Below, piece by piece: positions 7,565 to 13,970 of a DNA stretch of 64,000 bases. The notes under the pieces were generated by a model. The model did not search any database, had not been told where the DNA came from, and worked only from the letters and a program-made list of their open reading frames with translations. Position numbers and translations under genes: made by a program. Positions within the stretch are counted from its first letter, which is position 1, and each line of letters starts with the position of its first letter. The stretch spans positions 1-64,000 of the forward strand of contig JAIXYZ010000009.1 in assembly GCA_027489955.1 (NCBI GenBank). Reading direction: 5' to 3'. The DNA comes from Hyphomicrobiales bacterium. GTDB lineage: Bacteria; Pseudomonadota; Alphaproteobacteria; Rhizobiales; Beijerinckiaceae.

Positions 7565-7849
7565 GATGCGAAGGCGCTCGGCCTATCCGAGCTTGATGGT
7601 TCGATATGGCTTCGATAGGTCGATGCCTGCGCCGATCATACAGCAAAAATTTTGAACAATACCTTGGAAACGTGAGGAAATCTGTGAAATCGCGAGACGC
7701 CGTCATCAGCCTGTGTGACTGATTTTTGTGGCCTATGTGCGGCCTAATCGTCGATTTTTGGGGGCGACAGGTCGCAGATGCGTCAGGTTAATACACTCGG
7801 GCGGCACACCTAAGTTCTTGTCACGCGGACAGAATTTGTCGTGTAAGAG

Positions 7850-7895
7850 TGGAGCGGGTGAAGGGAATCGAACCCTCGTATTCAGCTTGGAAGGC
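7850..7895 (-). repeat. attR copy of the 46-bp direct repeat (inside tRNA-Gly)
   Basis: Identical to 5787-5832. It forms the 3' half of the intact tRNA-Gly, as expected when the incoming element supplies a new 3' end. Confidence 0.9.
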
Positions 7896-7923
7896 TGCTG
7901 CTCTACCATTGAGCTACACCCGC
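7850..7923 (-). tRNA. tRNA-Gly(TCC)
   Basis: The reverse strand folds as a normal tRNA: acceptor GCGGGTG pairs with CACCCGC, the D arm GTAGCTCAATGGTAGAGC is standard, the anticodon loop is CTTCCAA with anticodon TCC, the T arm is GAGGGTTCGATTCCCTTC-like, and CCA is encoded. It follows tRNA-Tyr by 72 bases on the same strand and probably shares its promoter. It is the insertion target of the island downstream. Confidence 0.96.
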
Positions 7924-7995
7924 ATCGCCCATGGCCGATAGCACGACGCTGCCCGCCTGAGAAGCGGCTGGGGCATCGTCGGACAGAGCAGGAAA

Positions 7996-8080
7996 TGGTG
8001 GAGGGGGTTGGATTCGAACCAACGTAGGCTAAGCCAACGGATTTACAGTCCGTCCCCTTTAACCACTCGGGCACCCCTCC
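7996..8080 (-). tRNA. tRNA-Tyr(GTA)
   Basis: A class II tRNA with a long variable arm: acceptor GGAGGGG pairs with CCCCTCC, anticodon loop ACTGTAAAT gives GTA, the T arm carries GGTTCGAATCC and CCA is encoded. It is the first gene of the tRNA-Tyr/tRNA-Gly unit and lies about 60 bases downstream of a near-consensus promoter. Confidence 0.97.
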
Positions 8081-8143
8081 CCGTTTCGTCCGTCAAGACC
8101 GACGAGGCGCGCCGTCCTAAAGGGCCGGACCGGCGCGGCGCTC

Positions 8144-8172
8144 CTTATGGTGAGACCTCCCCACCCTGTCAA
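8144..8172 (-). promoter_or_regulatory. strong promoter of the tRNA-Tyr/tRNA-Gly unit
   Basis: On the reverse strand a perfect TTGACA (8167-8172) is followed after 17 bases by CATAAG (8144-8149). The predicted start leaves about 57 bases of leader before tRNA-Tyr. This fits a housekeeping promoter of a stable RNA operon. Confidence 0.75.
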
Positions 8173-8275
8173 CCGCCAACCGCGCTTGGCCGCGACCCGC
8201 TGGCGCTCTCCGCCCTGCCGTGCGAGAGGGAAACCCCGGCACGCAAAGACCCGCAAGGCCGCAGGCAGGACCAGC

Positions 8276-9106
8276 ATGGCGCAGGACAGGACATTCGGCA
8301 CGGCGCGGCCCGCAGGCCGGCCCCATCGCGGGCGCCCGGGCCAGGGGCGCCGCCCCGGCGGCAGGCCCGCCGAGCAGGCGCAGCAGCCGGGAACGACGAG
8401 CGAGGACGCCATCGTGCTCTATGGCTGGCACCCGGTCTGCGAGGCGATCGAGAACCCGAAGCGCCCGCTGCGCCGGCTGCTCGCCACCGAGAATGCCGCA
8501 CGGCGCCTCGCCGAGCGGTTCGGCACGCCCCGCATCGCGCCCGAGATCGTCCGTCCCAACGAGATCGACCGGCTGCTGACGCCCGATGCGGTGCATCAGG
8601 GCCTCTGGCTCGAGGCAGGCCCGCTGCCGGGCCCGAAGCTGAATGCGGTGCCTGCCGACGCGCTGCTCATCGTCCTCGACCAGGTGACCGACCCGCACAA
8701 TGTCGGCGCCATCGTGCGCAGCGCCGCCGCGTTCGGCGCCGCGGCCATCGTCACCACGGCGCGCCACAGCCCGGCGGCCACCGGCGTACTCGCCAAGGCG
8801 GCGTCGGGCGGGCTCGAGCACGTGCCGTTCGTCATCGTGCGCAATCTCGGCGACGCGCTGGAGCAGCTCGGTGCCCAGGGCGTCCTGCGCATCGGGCTCG
8901 ATTCGGACGGACCGGTGGAGATCGGGACGGTGGAGCTACGCCGGCCGGTCGCCCTCGTCCTGGGCGCGGAGGGCAAGGGCCTGCGCCAGCGCACGCGGGA
9001 GACCTGCGACGTCGTCGCCCGGCTGGACATGCCGGGCGCCATCCGCAGCCTCAACGTCTCCAACGCCGCGGCGATCGCGCTCTACACGCTCGCCCGCCCG
9101 GCCTGA
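8276..9106 (+). CDS. rlmB: 23S rRNA (guanosine-2'-O-)-methyltransferase, RlmB type
   Basis: The 276-residue protein is a SPOUT/TrmH-family enzyme. After a Gly/Arg/Gln-rich unstructured N-terminus (residues 1-45) comes the substrate-binding domain (LYGWHPVCEAIENPKRPLRRLL in segments) and the knotted SAM-binding domain with the three motifs DQVTDPHNVGAIVRSA, LVLGAEGKGLRQ and GAIRSLNVSNAAAIALY. It should methylate G2251 (E. coli numbering) of 23S rRNA; a tRNA target cannot be excluded. ATG 8276 is preceded by AGGCAGGA. The adjacent tRNA-Tyr/tRNA-Gly genes, divergently oriented, are a common neighbourhood in alphaproteobacteria. Confidence 0.9.
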   Translation: MAQDRTFGTARPAGRPHRGRPGQGRRPGGRPAEQAQQPGTTSEDAIVLYGWHPVCEAIENPKRPLRRLLATENAARRLAERFGTPRIAPEIVRPNEIDRLLTPDAVHQGLWLEAGPLPGPKLNAVPADALLIVLDQVTDPHNVGAIVRSAAAFGAAAIVTTARHSPAATGVLAKAASGGLEHVPFVIVRNLGDALEQLGAQGVLRIGLDSDGPVEIGTVELRRPVALVLGAEGKGLRQRTRETCDVVARLDMPGAIRSLNVSNAAAIALYTLARPA

Positions 9107-9110
9107 CGCT

Positions 9111-9530
9111 TCAGCGGACTTCGATAATGCGCGGCCCGCCCGGCATGTCGGCCGGCGCGTTGCTGCGGATGATGTCCCCGTCCCGAGTGATGATGCGCGG
9201 GCCCGAGCCGCCGACATGGCGCGTGACGACGCCCCGCTTCGTGATCTCGTGGATCACCGGGTCGGGCGTCGGCGCGGGCCTGATGCCGATGACGGTCACG
9301 GGCTCCAGCGGCCAGACCGGCACGCGCTCCACCTCCCGCTCGATGATCACCAGCGTCTGCTGCGCCGAGGCGACCACGGGGAACCGCGAGGGTTGCGAGG
9401 TCGGACCGATGCGGGTCGTGACGGTCTGCACGCGCCCCTCGCCGCGAATCTCGGCCAGCGCCGCCGAGGAACCGAGCGCGGTCCCGGCGGCCAGAATGGC
9501 GGACGCAGCCGCCGTGAAGGCAGGTTTCAT
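9111..9530 (-). CDS. secreted protein of unknown function
   Basis: This 139-residue protein has a clear signal peptide (MKPAFTAAASAILAAGTALGSSAALA, cleavage after ALA) and a mature part of beta-prone sequence with repeated I-I-x-R/V motifs (TLVIIEREVERVPVWPLEPV, GPRIITRDGDIIRSNA). I do not recognise a family. It is read from the same strand as the Gly/Tyr-rich gene upstream. Its ribosome site GGGAG lies inside the 3' arm of a perfect 14-bp hairpin, so translation or transcription into it is probably controlled. Confidence 0.75.
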   Translation of the reverse strand: MKPAFTAAASAILAAGTALGSSAALAEIRGEGRVQTVTTRIGPTSQPSRFPVVASAQQTLVIIEREVERVPVWPLEPVTVIGIRPAPTPDPVIHEITKRGVVTRHVGGSGPRIITRDGDIIRSNAPADMPGGPRIIEVR

Positions 9531-9533
9531 GAA

Positions 9534-9564
9534 AAATCTCCCGGACGCCGCGTCCGGGAGATTT
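9534..9564 (-). terminator. perfect 14-bp hairpin: terminator-like and covering a ribosome binding site
   Basis: Arms 9551-9564 and 9534-9547 are fully complementary with a 3-base loop, followed on the reverse strand by five U residues. It looks like an intrinsic terminator of the upstream Gly/Tyr-rich gene, but the GGGAG Shine-Dalgarno of the downstream gene (start 9530, spacing 7) is inside the 3' arm. Confidence 0.8.
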
Positions 9565-9595
9565 ACACATTGTTAACGATGTTGCGAGGGCCGGA

Positions 9596-10048
9596 TCAGC
9601 GGTTGCACACCGTGACGAGCCTGCGCACCCAGCGGCCGTTGACCTGCACCGGCTTGCGCTGCTTCCAGCAATTCTGGGCATAGGCCGGCCGCGCATTGGC
9701 GATGGCCGAACCGAGCAGCGCGCCGCCGATCACGCCGGCCGCGAGTGCCCCGCCGTCATAGCCGCGACGATAGCCGTACCGGTACGGATAGCCGTAGCGG
9801 GCGCCGCGATAGTAGCGGGGGCCGTAATAGCCGCGCCGGGGATAATAGCCGCCCCGGTAGCCGTAGCCGCCGCGATAGCCGCCGTAATAGCTGCGCGGCG
9901 CGTAGCCGCCATAGGACGTGATACCCGTGCCGACCTGGCCGGGCGCGCCATACACGCCGGCCGGCTGGGCCTGGGACGGCGTCGTCGCCACCGGCGCAAG
10001 CGCCAGCGCGGCACCTGCGACGATGGCAAGGGTCATCTGCCTGATCAT
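9596..10048 (-). CDS. Gly/Tyr/Arg-rich secreted protein
   Basis: The 150-residue product has a signal peptide (MIRQMTLAIVAGAALALAPVATTPSQA) and a central low-complexity region (about residues 43-95) of Tyr-Gly-Gly-Arg repeats such as RGGYGYRGGYYPRRGYYGPRYYRG, read in parts. A glycine-zipper-like segment (GALAAGVIGGALLGSAIA) follows, then a C-terminal WKQRKPVQVNGRWVRRLVTVC. Such proteins are common in Hyphomicrobiales and may associate with the envelope; the function is unknown. A GGAAC-N17-CGTT motif upstream places it in the predicted EcfG general stress regulon. AGGAGG precedes the ATG. Confidence 0.82.
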   Translation of the reverse strand: MIRQMTLAIVAGAALALAPVATTPSQAQPAGVYGAPGQVGTGITSYGGYAPRSYYGGYRGGYGYRGGYYPRRGYYGPRYYRGARYGYPYRYGYRRGYDGGALAAGVIGGALLGSAIANARPAYAQNCWKQRKPVQVNGRWVRRLVTVCNR

Positions 10049-10089
10049 GGCAATCCTCCTGTGCCCCCACGAGAGTTTATCGCTGAGTC

Positions 10090-10115
10090 AACGCCCACGC
10101 ACGGGCCGGGGTTCC
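10090..10115 (-). promoter_or_regulatory. EcfG-type (general stress) promoter of the Gly/Tyr-rich gene
   Basis: On the reverse strand GGAAC (10111-10115) and CGTT (10090-10093) are separated by 17 bases, matching the alphaproteobacterial EcfG consensus. It lies about 42 bases upstream of the start codon at 10048. Confidence 0.7.
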
Positions 10116-10132
10116 GGTTTGGGGGGTGCGGC

Positions 10133-10160
10133 AAAAAAAATCCCGCCTAATCGGCGGGAT
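10133..10160 (-). terminator. intrinsic terminator of a reverse-strand transcript
   Basis: Arms 10153-10160 and 10140-10147 (ATCCCGCC/GGCGGGAT) enclose a 5-base loop and are followed by eight U residues on the reverse strand. No protein gene lies upstream of it on that strand: the next gene to the right, livH, runs the other way. It must therefore end a short RNA. Confidence 0.88.
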
Positions 10161-10200
10161 GAAAGGGGTCTCGATGGGGAGGGAATAAGCATGGAAGTAT
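10133..10200 (-). ncRNA. predicted EcfG-dependent small RNA with C-rich 5' region
   Basis: The segment has its own EcfG-type promoter (10207-10231) and ends in a textbook intrinsic terminator, giving an RNA of about 68 nucleotides. The first 40 bases contain only three G residues, so they should stay unpaired, and include UUCCCUCCCC, which is complementary to Shine-Dalgarno sequences. A general-stress sRNA with an exposed cytosine-rich loop (GsrN) is known in Caulobacter; this would be a functional parallel rather than a proven homologue. There is no convincing coding frame in it. The exact 5' end is inferred from promoter spacing. Confidence 0.65.
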
Positions 10201-10206
10201 CTCGAT

Positions 10207-10231
10207 AACGCGACGGCCGCGTTCGGGTTCC
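10207..10231 (-). promoter_or_regulatory. EcfG-type promoter of the predicted sRNA
   Basis: On the reverse strand GGAAC (10227-10231) and CGTT (10207-10210) are separated by 16 bases. It points into the predicted sRNA and is the second such motif within 150 bases on this strand. Confidence 0.68.
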
Positions 10232-10338
10232 ATCCATCCTTGCCGGACGGATCCGGCGCCCGGTTGACAGGCCGGCGCCTCGCCGCGAGGGTGCCGCCCG
10301 ACGCCGGCGGGTACCGGCCTGGGGAGCCGACGGATCCG

Positions 10339-11265
10339 ATGTCGACGACGCTGCTGGTCGTGCAGATGCTGAACGGACTGCAGCTCGGCATCCTCCTGTT
10401 CCTGATCGCGGCGGGCCTGACCCTCGTCTTCGGCGTCATGGATTTCGTGAACCTCGCCCACGGCGTGCAGTACATGCTGGGCGCCTATCTGGCGGTCCTG
10501 TTCTGGCGGCTGACCGGCAGCTTCGCGCTGGCCCTGCCCCTCGCGCTGGTCGCGGCTTTCGCCATCGGGCTCGCGCTGGAGCTCGCGATCTTCCGCCGGC
10601 TCTACGCCCGCGACCATCTCGACCAGGTGCTGGCGACGTTCGGCCTGATCCTGATCCTCAACGATGGCGTGAAGGCCCTGTTCGGCAACGCGCCGCTGTC
10701 GCTGCCCATGCCGGAGGCCTTGTCCGGCGCGGTCCGGATCATGGATGGGCTGTCATACCCCCTCTACCGCCTCGTCCTCATCGCCGCCGGGCTAGCGGTT
10801 GCCGCCGGGCTGGCGCTCCTGGTCAGCCGCACGCGCGCCGGGATGCTGGTGCGCGCGGGAGCGAGCGACGCGGCCATGGTCTCGGCGCTGGGCGTCGATA
10901 TCGGGCGGCTGTTCTCCCTCGTCTTCGCCTTCGGCGCCATGCTGGCGGCCTTCGCCGGCGCCATGGCCGCGCCGCTCCTGTCGGTGGAATCGGGCATGGG
11001 CGACAACCTGCTGGTCCTCGCCTTCGTGGTCATCGTCATCGGCGGGATCGGCTCGATCCGCGGAGCCTTCGTCGCCTCGCTCATTGTGGGGCTCGTCGAC
11101 ACGCTCGGCCGCTCCTTCGCCACGGACATCCTGAAGCTCGCGTTCAGCCCCTCCGCAGCCAACCAGGCCGGTCCGGCCATCGCATCGATGGCGATCTATA
11201 TCCTGATGGCGGCGATCCTGTTCGTGCGCCCGGCAGGCCTGTTTCCCGCGAGCCGCAGCGCATGA
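10339..11265 (+). CDS. livH: branched-chain amino acid-type ABC transporter permease LivH
   Basis: The 308-residue inner-membrane protein has about eight hydrophobic segments and the LivH signature NGLQLGILLFLIAAGLTLVFGVMDFVNLAHG in the N-terminal region (read in parts), which defines permeases of the HAAT family importing branched-chain amino acids, amides or urea. It starts a tight operon with livM, livG and livF. No periplasmic binding protein gene is found here, so the substrate cannot be told. The ATG at 10339 gives the normal N-terminus. Position 10049-10338 holds the predicted sRNA and promoters on the other strand. Confidence 0.93.
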   Translation: MSTTLLVVQMLNGLQLGILLFLIAAGLTLVFGVMDFVNLAHGVQYMLGAYLAVLFWRLTGSFALALPLALVAAFAIGLALELAIFRRLYARDHLDQVLATFGLILILNDGVKALFGNAPLSLPMPEALSGAVRIMDGLSYPLYRLVLIAAGLAVAAGLALLVSRTRAGMLVRAGASDAAMVSALGVDIGRLFSLVFAFGAMLAAFAGAMAAPLLSVESGMGDNLLVLAFVVIVIGGIGSIRGAFVASLIVGLVDTLGRSFATDILKLAFSPSAANQAGPAIASMAIYILMAAILFVRPAGLFPASRSA

Positions 11266-12227
11266 AGGCCGCAGGTCCGGACACCGCGCGGCGCCTGTCG
11301 GCCGCGATCCTCATCCCGCTCGTCCTGTTTGCGGCCCTGGCCCTGCTGCCGCTGGCGGCCCAGTTCGGGCCGAAGGCCTACATCCTCTCGCTCGGCACGC
11401 GGCTGATGATCTTCGCCCTCGCCGCCATCTCGCTCGACCTCATTCTGGGCTATGGCGGCATGGTGAGCTTCGGCCACGCCGCGTTCCTGGGCATCGGCGG
11501 CTATGCGGCCGGCATCCTGGTGGACGAGGGCCGCGGCGACCTGCTGCTCGCGCTGCCGCTCGCCATGGCCGCGAGCGCCCTGTTCGCCGCCGCCACCGGC
11601 TACGTCTCCATCAGGACGAGGGGCGTCGCCTTCATCATGATCACCCTCGCCTTCGCGCAGATGGCGTATTTCTTCGCCAATACGCTGTCGGCCTACGGGG
11701 GATCGGACGGCCTGAGCCTGCTGGCGCGTTCGGGCGTCGCGGGCCTGCCGCTGATGAAGAACGACACGGCGTTCTTCTACGTCGTGCTGGCGATCCTCGC
11801 CCTGGCCTTCGGCGCATGCCGGCTCTTGGTGGCGTCGCCCTTCGGCCAGGCCCTGGAGGCGGTGCGGCAGAACCCAGGGCGCATGGCCGCGATGGGCTAC
11901 GACACGGACCGCATCAAGCTCATCGCCTACGCGATCTCCGGGACCTTGTGCGGCGTCGCAGGCTTCCTGCTCGCCAACCAGACGGAATTCGTCAGCCCCT
12001 CCTACATGGCCTGGCAGCGATCGGGCGAACTCATCGCCATGGTCGTCCTGGGCGGCATGGGCACCCTTCACGGCGCGCTGCTCGGCGCCGTGGCGTTCCT
12101 CGCGCTGGAGGAAATACTGTCGGACCTGACGCCGCACTGGCGGCTCGTCTTCGGTCCCATCCTCATCCTCGTCGTGCTGATGGGCCGGGGCGGCCTCGTC
12201 GGCCTCATCGGGAGGATGCGGCGGTGA
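11262..12227 (+). CDS. livM: branched-chain amino acid-type ABC transporter permease LivM
   Basis: The 321-residue partner permease shows the LivM pattern: SLDLILGYGGMVSFGHAAFLGIGGYAAG (residues about 65-92, read in parts), VRTRGVAFIM-like segment TGYVSIRTRGVAFIMITLAF, and ALRENPxRMxALGY-like QNPGRMAAMGYDTDRIKLIAY. It forms the membrane channel with LivH. The ATG overlaps the livH stop by four bases (ATGA), showing translational coupling. Confidence 0.93.
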   Translation: MKAAGPDTARRLSAAILIPLVLFAALALLPLAAQFGPKAYILSLGTRLMIFALAAISLDLILGYGGMVSFGHAAFLGIGGYAAGILVDEGRGDLLLALPLAMAASALFAAATGYVSIRTRGVAFIMITLAFAQMAYFFANTLSAYGGSDGLSLLARSGVAGLPLMKNDTAFFYVVLAILALAFGACRLLVASPFGQALEAVRQNPGRMAAMGYDTDRIKLIAYAISGTLCGVAGFLLANQTEFVSPSYMAWQRSGELIAMVVLGGMGTLHGALLGAVAFLALEEILSDLTPHWRLVFGPILILVVLMGRGGLVGLIGRMRR

Positions 12228-12985
12228 CCGAGGCTCCCGCGCTCGCTCTCGACGGCCTGACAAAGAGCTTCGGCTCGCTCGTCGTGTCCGATGCGGTCTC
12301 GCTGTCGGTCAGGCCCGGGGAGATCCATGCGCTCATCGGCCCCAACGGCGCCGGCAAGACGACCCTGATCCACCAGGTCTCGGGCCATCTGCGGCCCGAT
12401 GCCGGGCGCATCGCGCTGGCGGGCACCGACGTCACCGCCATGGCGCCGCACCGCCGCGCGCGGCTCGGCCTCTCCCGCACGTTCCAGATCACGTCCGTGA
12501 TCCCCGCCGCCACGGCCCGCCAGAACGTGGTGCTCGCGCTTCGCCCGGCGACCGCAGCCGGCCTTCGCCTCTGGCCGGACCCGGCCGGCGACGCCGCCCT
12601 GGCGGCGCGGGCCGGCGAGACGCTCGCGCTGGTCGGACTGGAAGGCCGGATCGACATCCCCGCCTCCGACCTGTCCCATGGCGAGCGGCGGGCGCTGGAA
12701 CTGGCGATGGCTCTCGCCCCCTCCCCGCGCGTGCTGCTCCTCGACGAGCCGATGGCCGGCACCGGGCGCGAGGAAAGCGCCCACCTGCTGCGCACGCTCG
12801 CCGCCTTGAAGGGCCGCTGCGCCATGCTGCTGGTGGAGCATGACATGCATGCGGTGTTCTCCCTCGCCGATCGCGTTTCCGTCCTCGTGGGCGGGCGCAT
12901 CGTCGCGTCCGGCGCCCCCGACGCGGTGCGCGCCGATCCGGCTGTGCGCGCCGCCTATCTCGGCGACGAGGCGGCCTTATGCTGA
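12224..12985 (+). CDS. livG: ABC transporter ATP-binding protein LivG
   Basis: This 253-residue cytoplasmic ATPase has Walker A GPNGAGKTT (about residues 42-50), the LivG-typical LGLSRTFQI, a signature helix with the variant LSHGERRALELAMAL, and Walker B VLLLDEP followed by MAGTGREES. The signature His in place of the usual Gly is a mild departure from LSGGQ but occurs in this family. The start is GTG, overlapping the livM stop by four bases (GTGA). It energises LivH/LivM together with LivF. Confidence 0.93.
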   Translation: MTEAPALALDGLTKSFGSLVVSDAVSLSVRPGEIHALIGPNGAGKTTLIHQVSGHLRPDAGRIALAGTDVTAMAPHRRARLGLSRTFQITSVIPAATARQNVVLALRPATAAGLRLWPDPAGDAALAARAGETLALVGLEGRIDIPASDLSHGERRALELAMALAPSPRVLLLDEPMAGTGREESAHLLRTLAALKGRCAMLLVEHDMHAVFSLADRVSVLVGGRIVASGAPDAVRADPAVRAAYLGDEAALC

Positions 12986-13680
12986 AGGTCGATGCCCTCT
13001 GCGCGGGCTACGGCTCCGCCCAGGTCCTGTTCGACCTGTCCCTGACGGTCGGCGCCGGTGAGGTCGTCGCCATGCTCGGCCGCAATGGCATGGGCAAGAC
13101 CACCACAATCAAGGCCGTGATGGGGCTTGTAAAGCCGTGGTCCGGCACGGTCGCGGTCGACGGCGTGGACCTGAACGGCGCCCCGCCGCACCGGATCGCG
13201 CGCGCCGGCATCGGCCTCGTCCCCGAGGGCCGCCGCGTCTTCCCGACCCTGACCGTGACCGAGAATCTTACGGCCACCGCCGCGCAGGGTCGGACAGGCT
13301 CGCCCGCCTGGACGCTGGAGCGCGTCTACGGCCTGTTCCCGCGCCTTTCCGAGCGGCGCGGGCATCTGGGCTCTCAATTGTCCGGCGGCGAACAGCAGAT
13401 GCTCGCCATCGGCCGCGCGCTGATGACCAATCCGCGCCTCGTCATCCTCGACGAGGCGACGGAGGGTCTCGCCCCCCTGGTGCGCGACGAGATCTGGCGC
13501 TGCATCGAGACGCTGCGCCGCGAGGGCCTCGCCATCCTCATCGTGGACAAGAACCTGGATGCCCTGATGCGCATGGCGGACCGGCACGTGGTCGTCGAGA
13601 AGGGCGAGATCGTGTGGCAGGGCTCTTCGCAGACCCTGCGCGATGATCCGCAGGTCAGCGCCCGCTACCTGCACCTGTGA
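12979..13680 (+). CDS. livF: ABC transporter ATP-binding protein LivF
   Basis: The 233-residue ATPase carries Walker A GRNGMGKTT, GLVPEGRRVFPTLTVTENL (a LivF hallmark), signature LSGGEQQMLAIGRAL and Walker B RLVILDEATEGLAP. It begins within the last codons of livG (7-base overlap) and ends the transporter operon. In the family LivF pairs with LivG as the two nucleotide-binding subunits. A tRNA-Thr follows 63 bases downstream. Confidence 0.93.
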   Translation: MLKVDALCAGYGSAQVLFDLSLTVGAGEVVAMLGRNGMGKTTTIKAVMGLVKPWSGTVAVDGVDLNGAPPHRIARAGIGLVPEGRRVFPTLTVTENLTATAAQGRTGSPAWTLERVYGLFPRLSERRGHLGSQLSGGEQQMLAIGRALMTNPRLVILDEATEGLAPLVRDEIWRCIETLRREGLAILIVDKNLDALMRMADRHVVVEKGEIVWQGSSQTLRDDPQVSARYLHL

Positions 13681-13700
13681 AGGCCTGCGGCCCCATCGGG

Positions 13701-13729
13701 CTTGACACCTCGCCCGCCCCGTCCGAAAT
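13701..13729 (+). promoter_or_regulatory. candidate promoter of tRNA-Thr
   Basis: CTTGACA (13701-13707) fits the alphaproteobacterial -35 element; the -10 region near 13724-13729 (CGAAAT) is weak. The distance to the tRNA at 13743 fits a housekeeping promoter. Confidence 0.45.
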
Positions 13730-13742
13730 CCCCGCCGGGAAG

Positions 13743-13817
<75 letters not shown>

Positions 13818-13970
13818 CCTCCCCGCATTCGCCCCTCGCTATTCCGGCGGGTCATGACGCTGGGAATCTCAACTTCCACGCGAAAAATGCCCTTGGCACT
13901 CGTTAACCTGCCGTTCGGCGGCTAGGCTCTAGGGATTCGCGGGCGACCGAGGGACCGACAGCACCGGATC

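Larger units (their letters stand above)
5787..7895. mobile_element. small integrated island in tRNA-Gly(TCC) carrying a TIR-domain gene
   Basis: A perfect 46-base direct repeat (5787-5832 and 7850-7895) bounds the segment. The right copy is the 3' part, from the anticodon stem to CCA, of an intact tRNA-Gly gene; the left copy is an orphan of the same piece. This is the classic footprint of a tyrosine-recombinase element that enters at the anticodon loop and rebuilds the tRNA 3' end. The DNA between is visibly AT-richer than its surroundings and carries one large gene and two small reverse frames. No integrase is present, so it is either a remnant or moved by an enzyme supplied elsewhere. The stretch 5652-6094 holds no other gene. 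Confidence 0.85.

Noticed and set aside
10180-10208. five-codon open frame after GGGGAGGG on the plus strand as a leader peptide
   Set aside because: It lies antisense inside the predicted sRNA, encodes only MEVSR and has no attenuator structure before livH.
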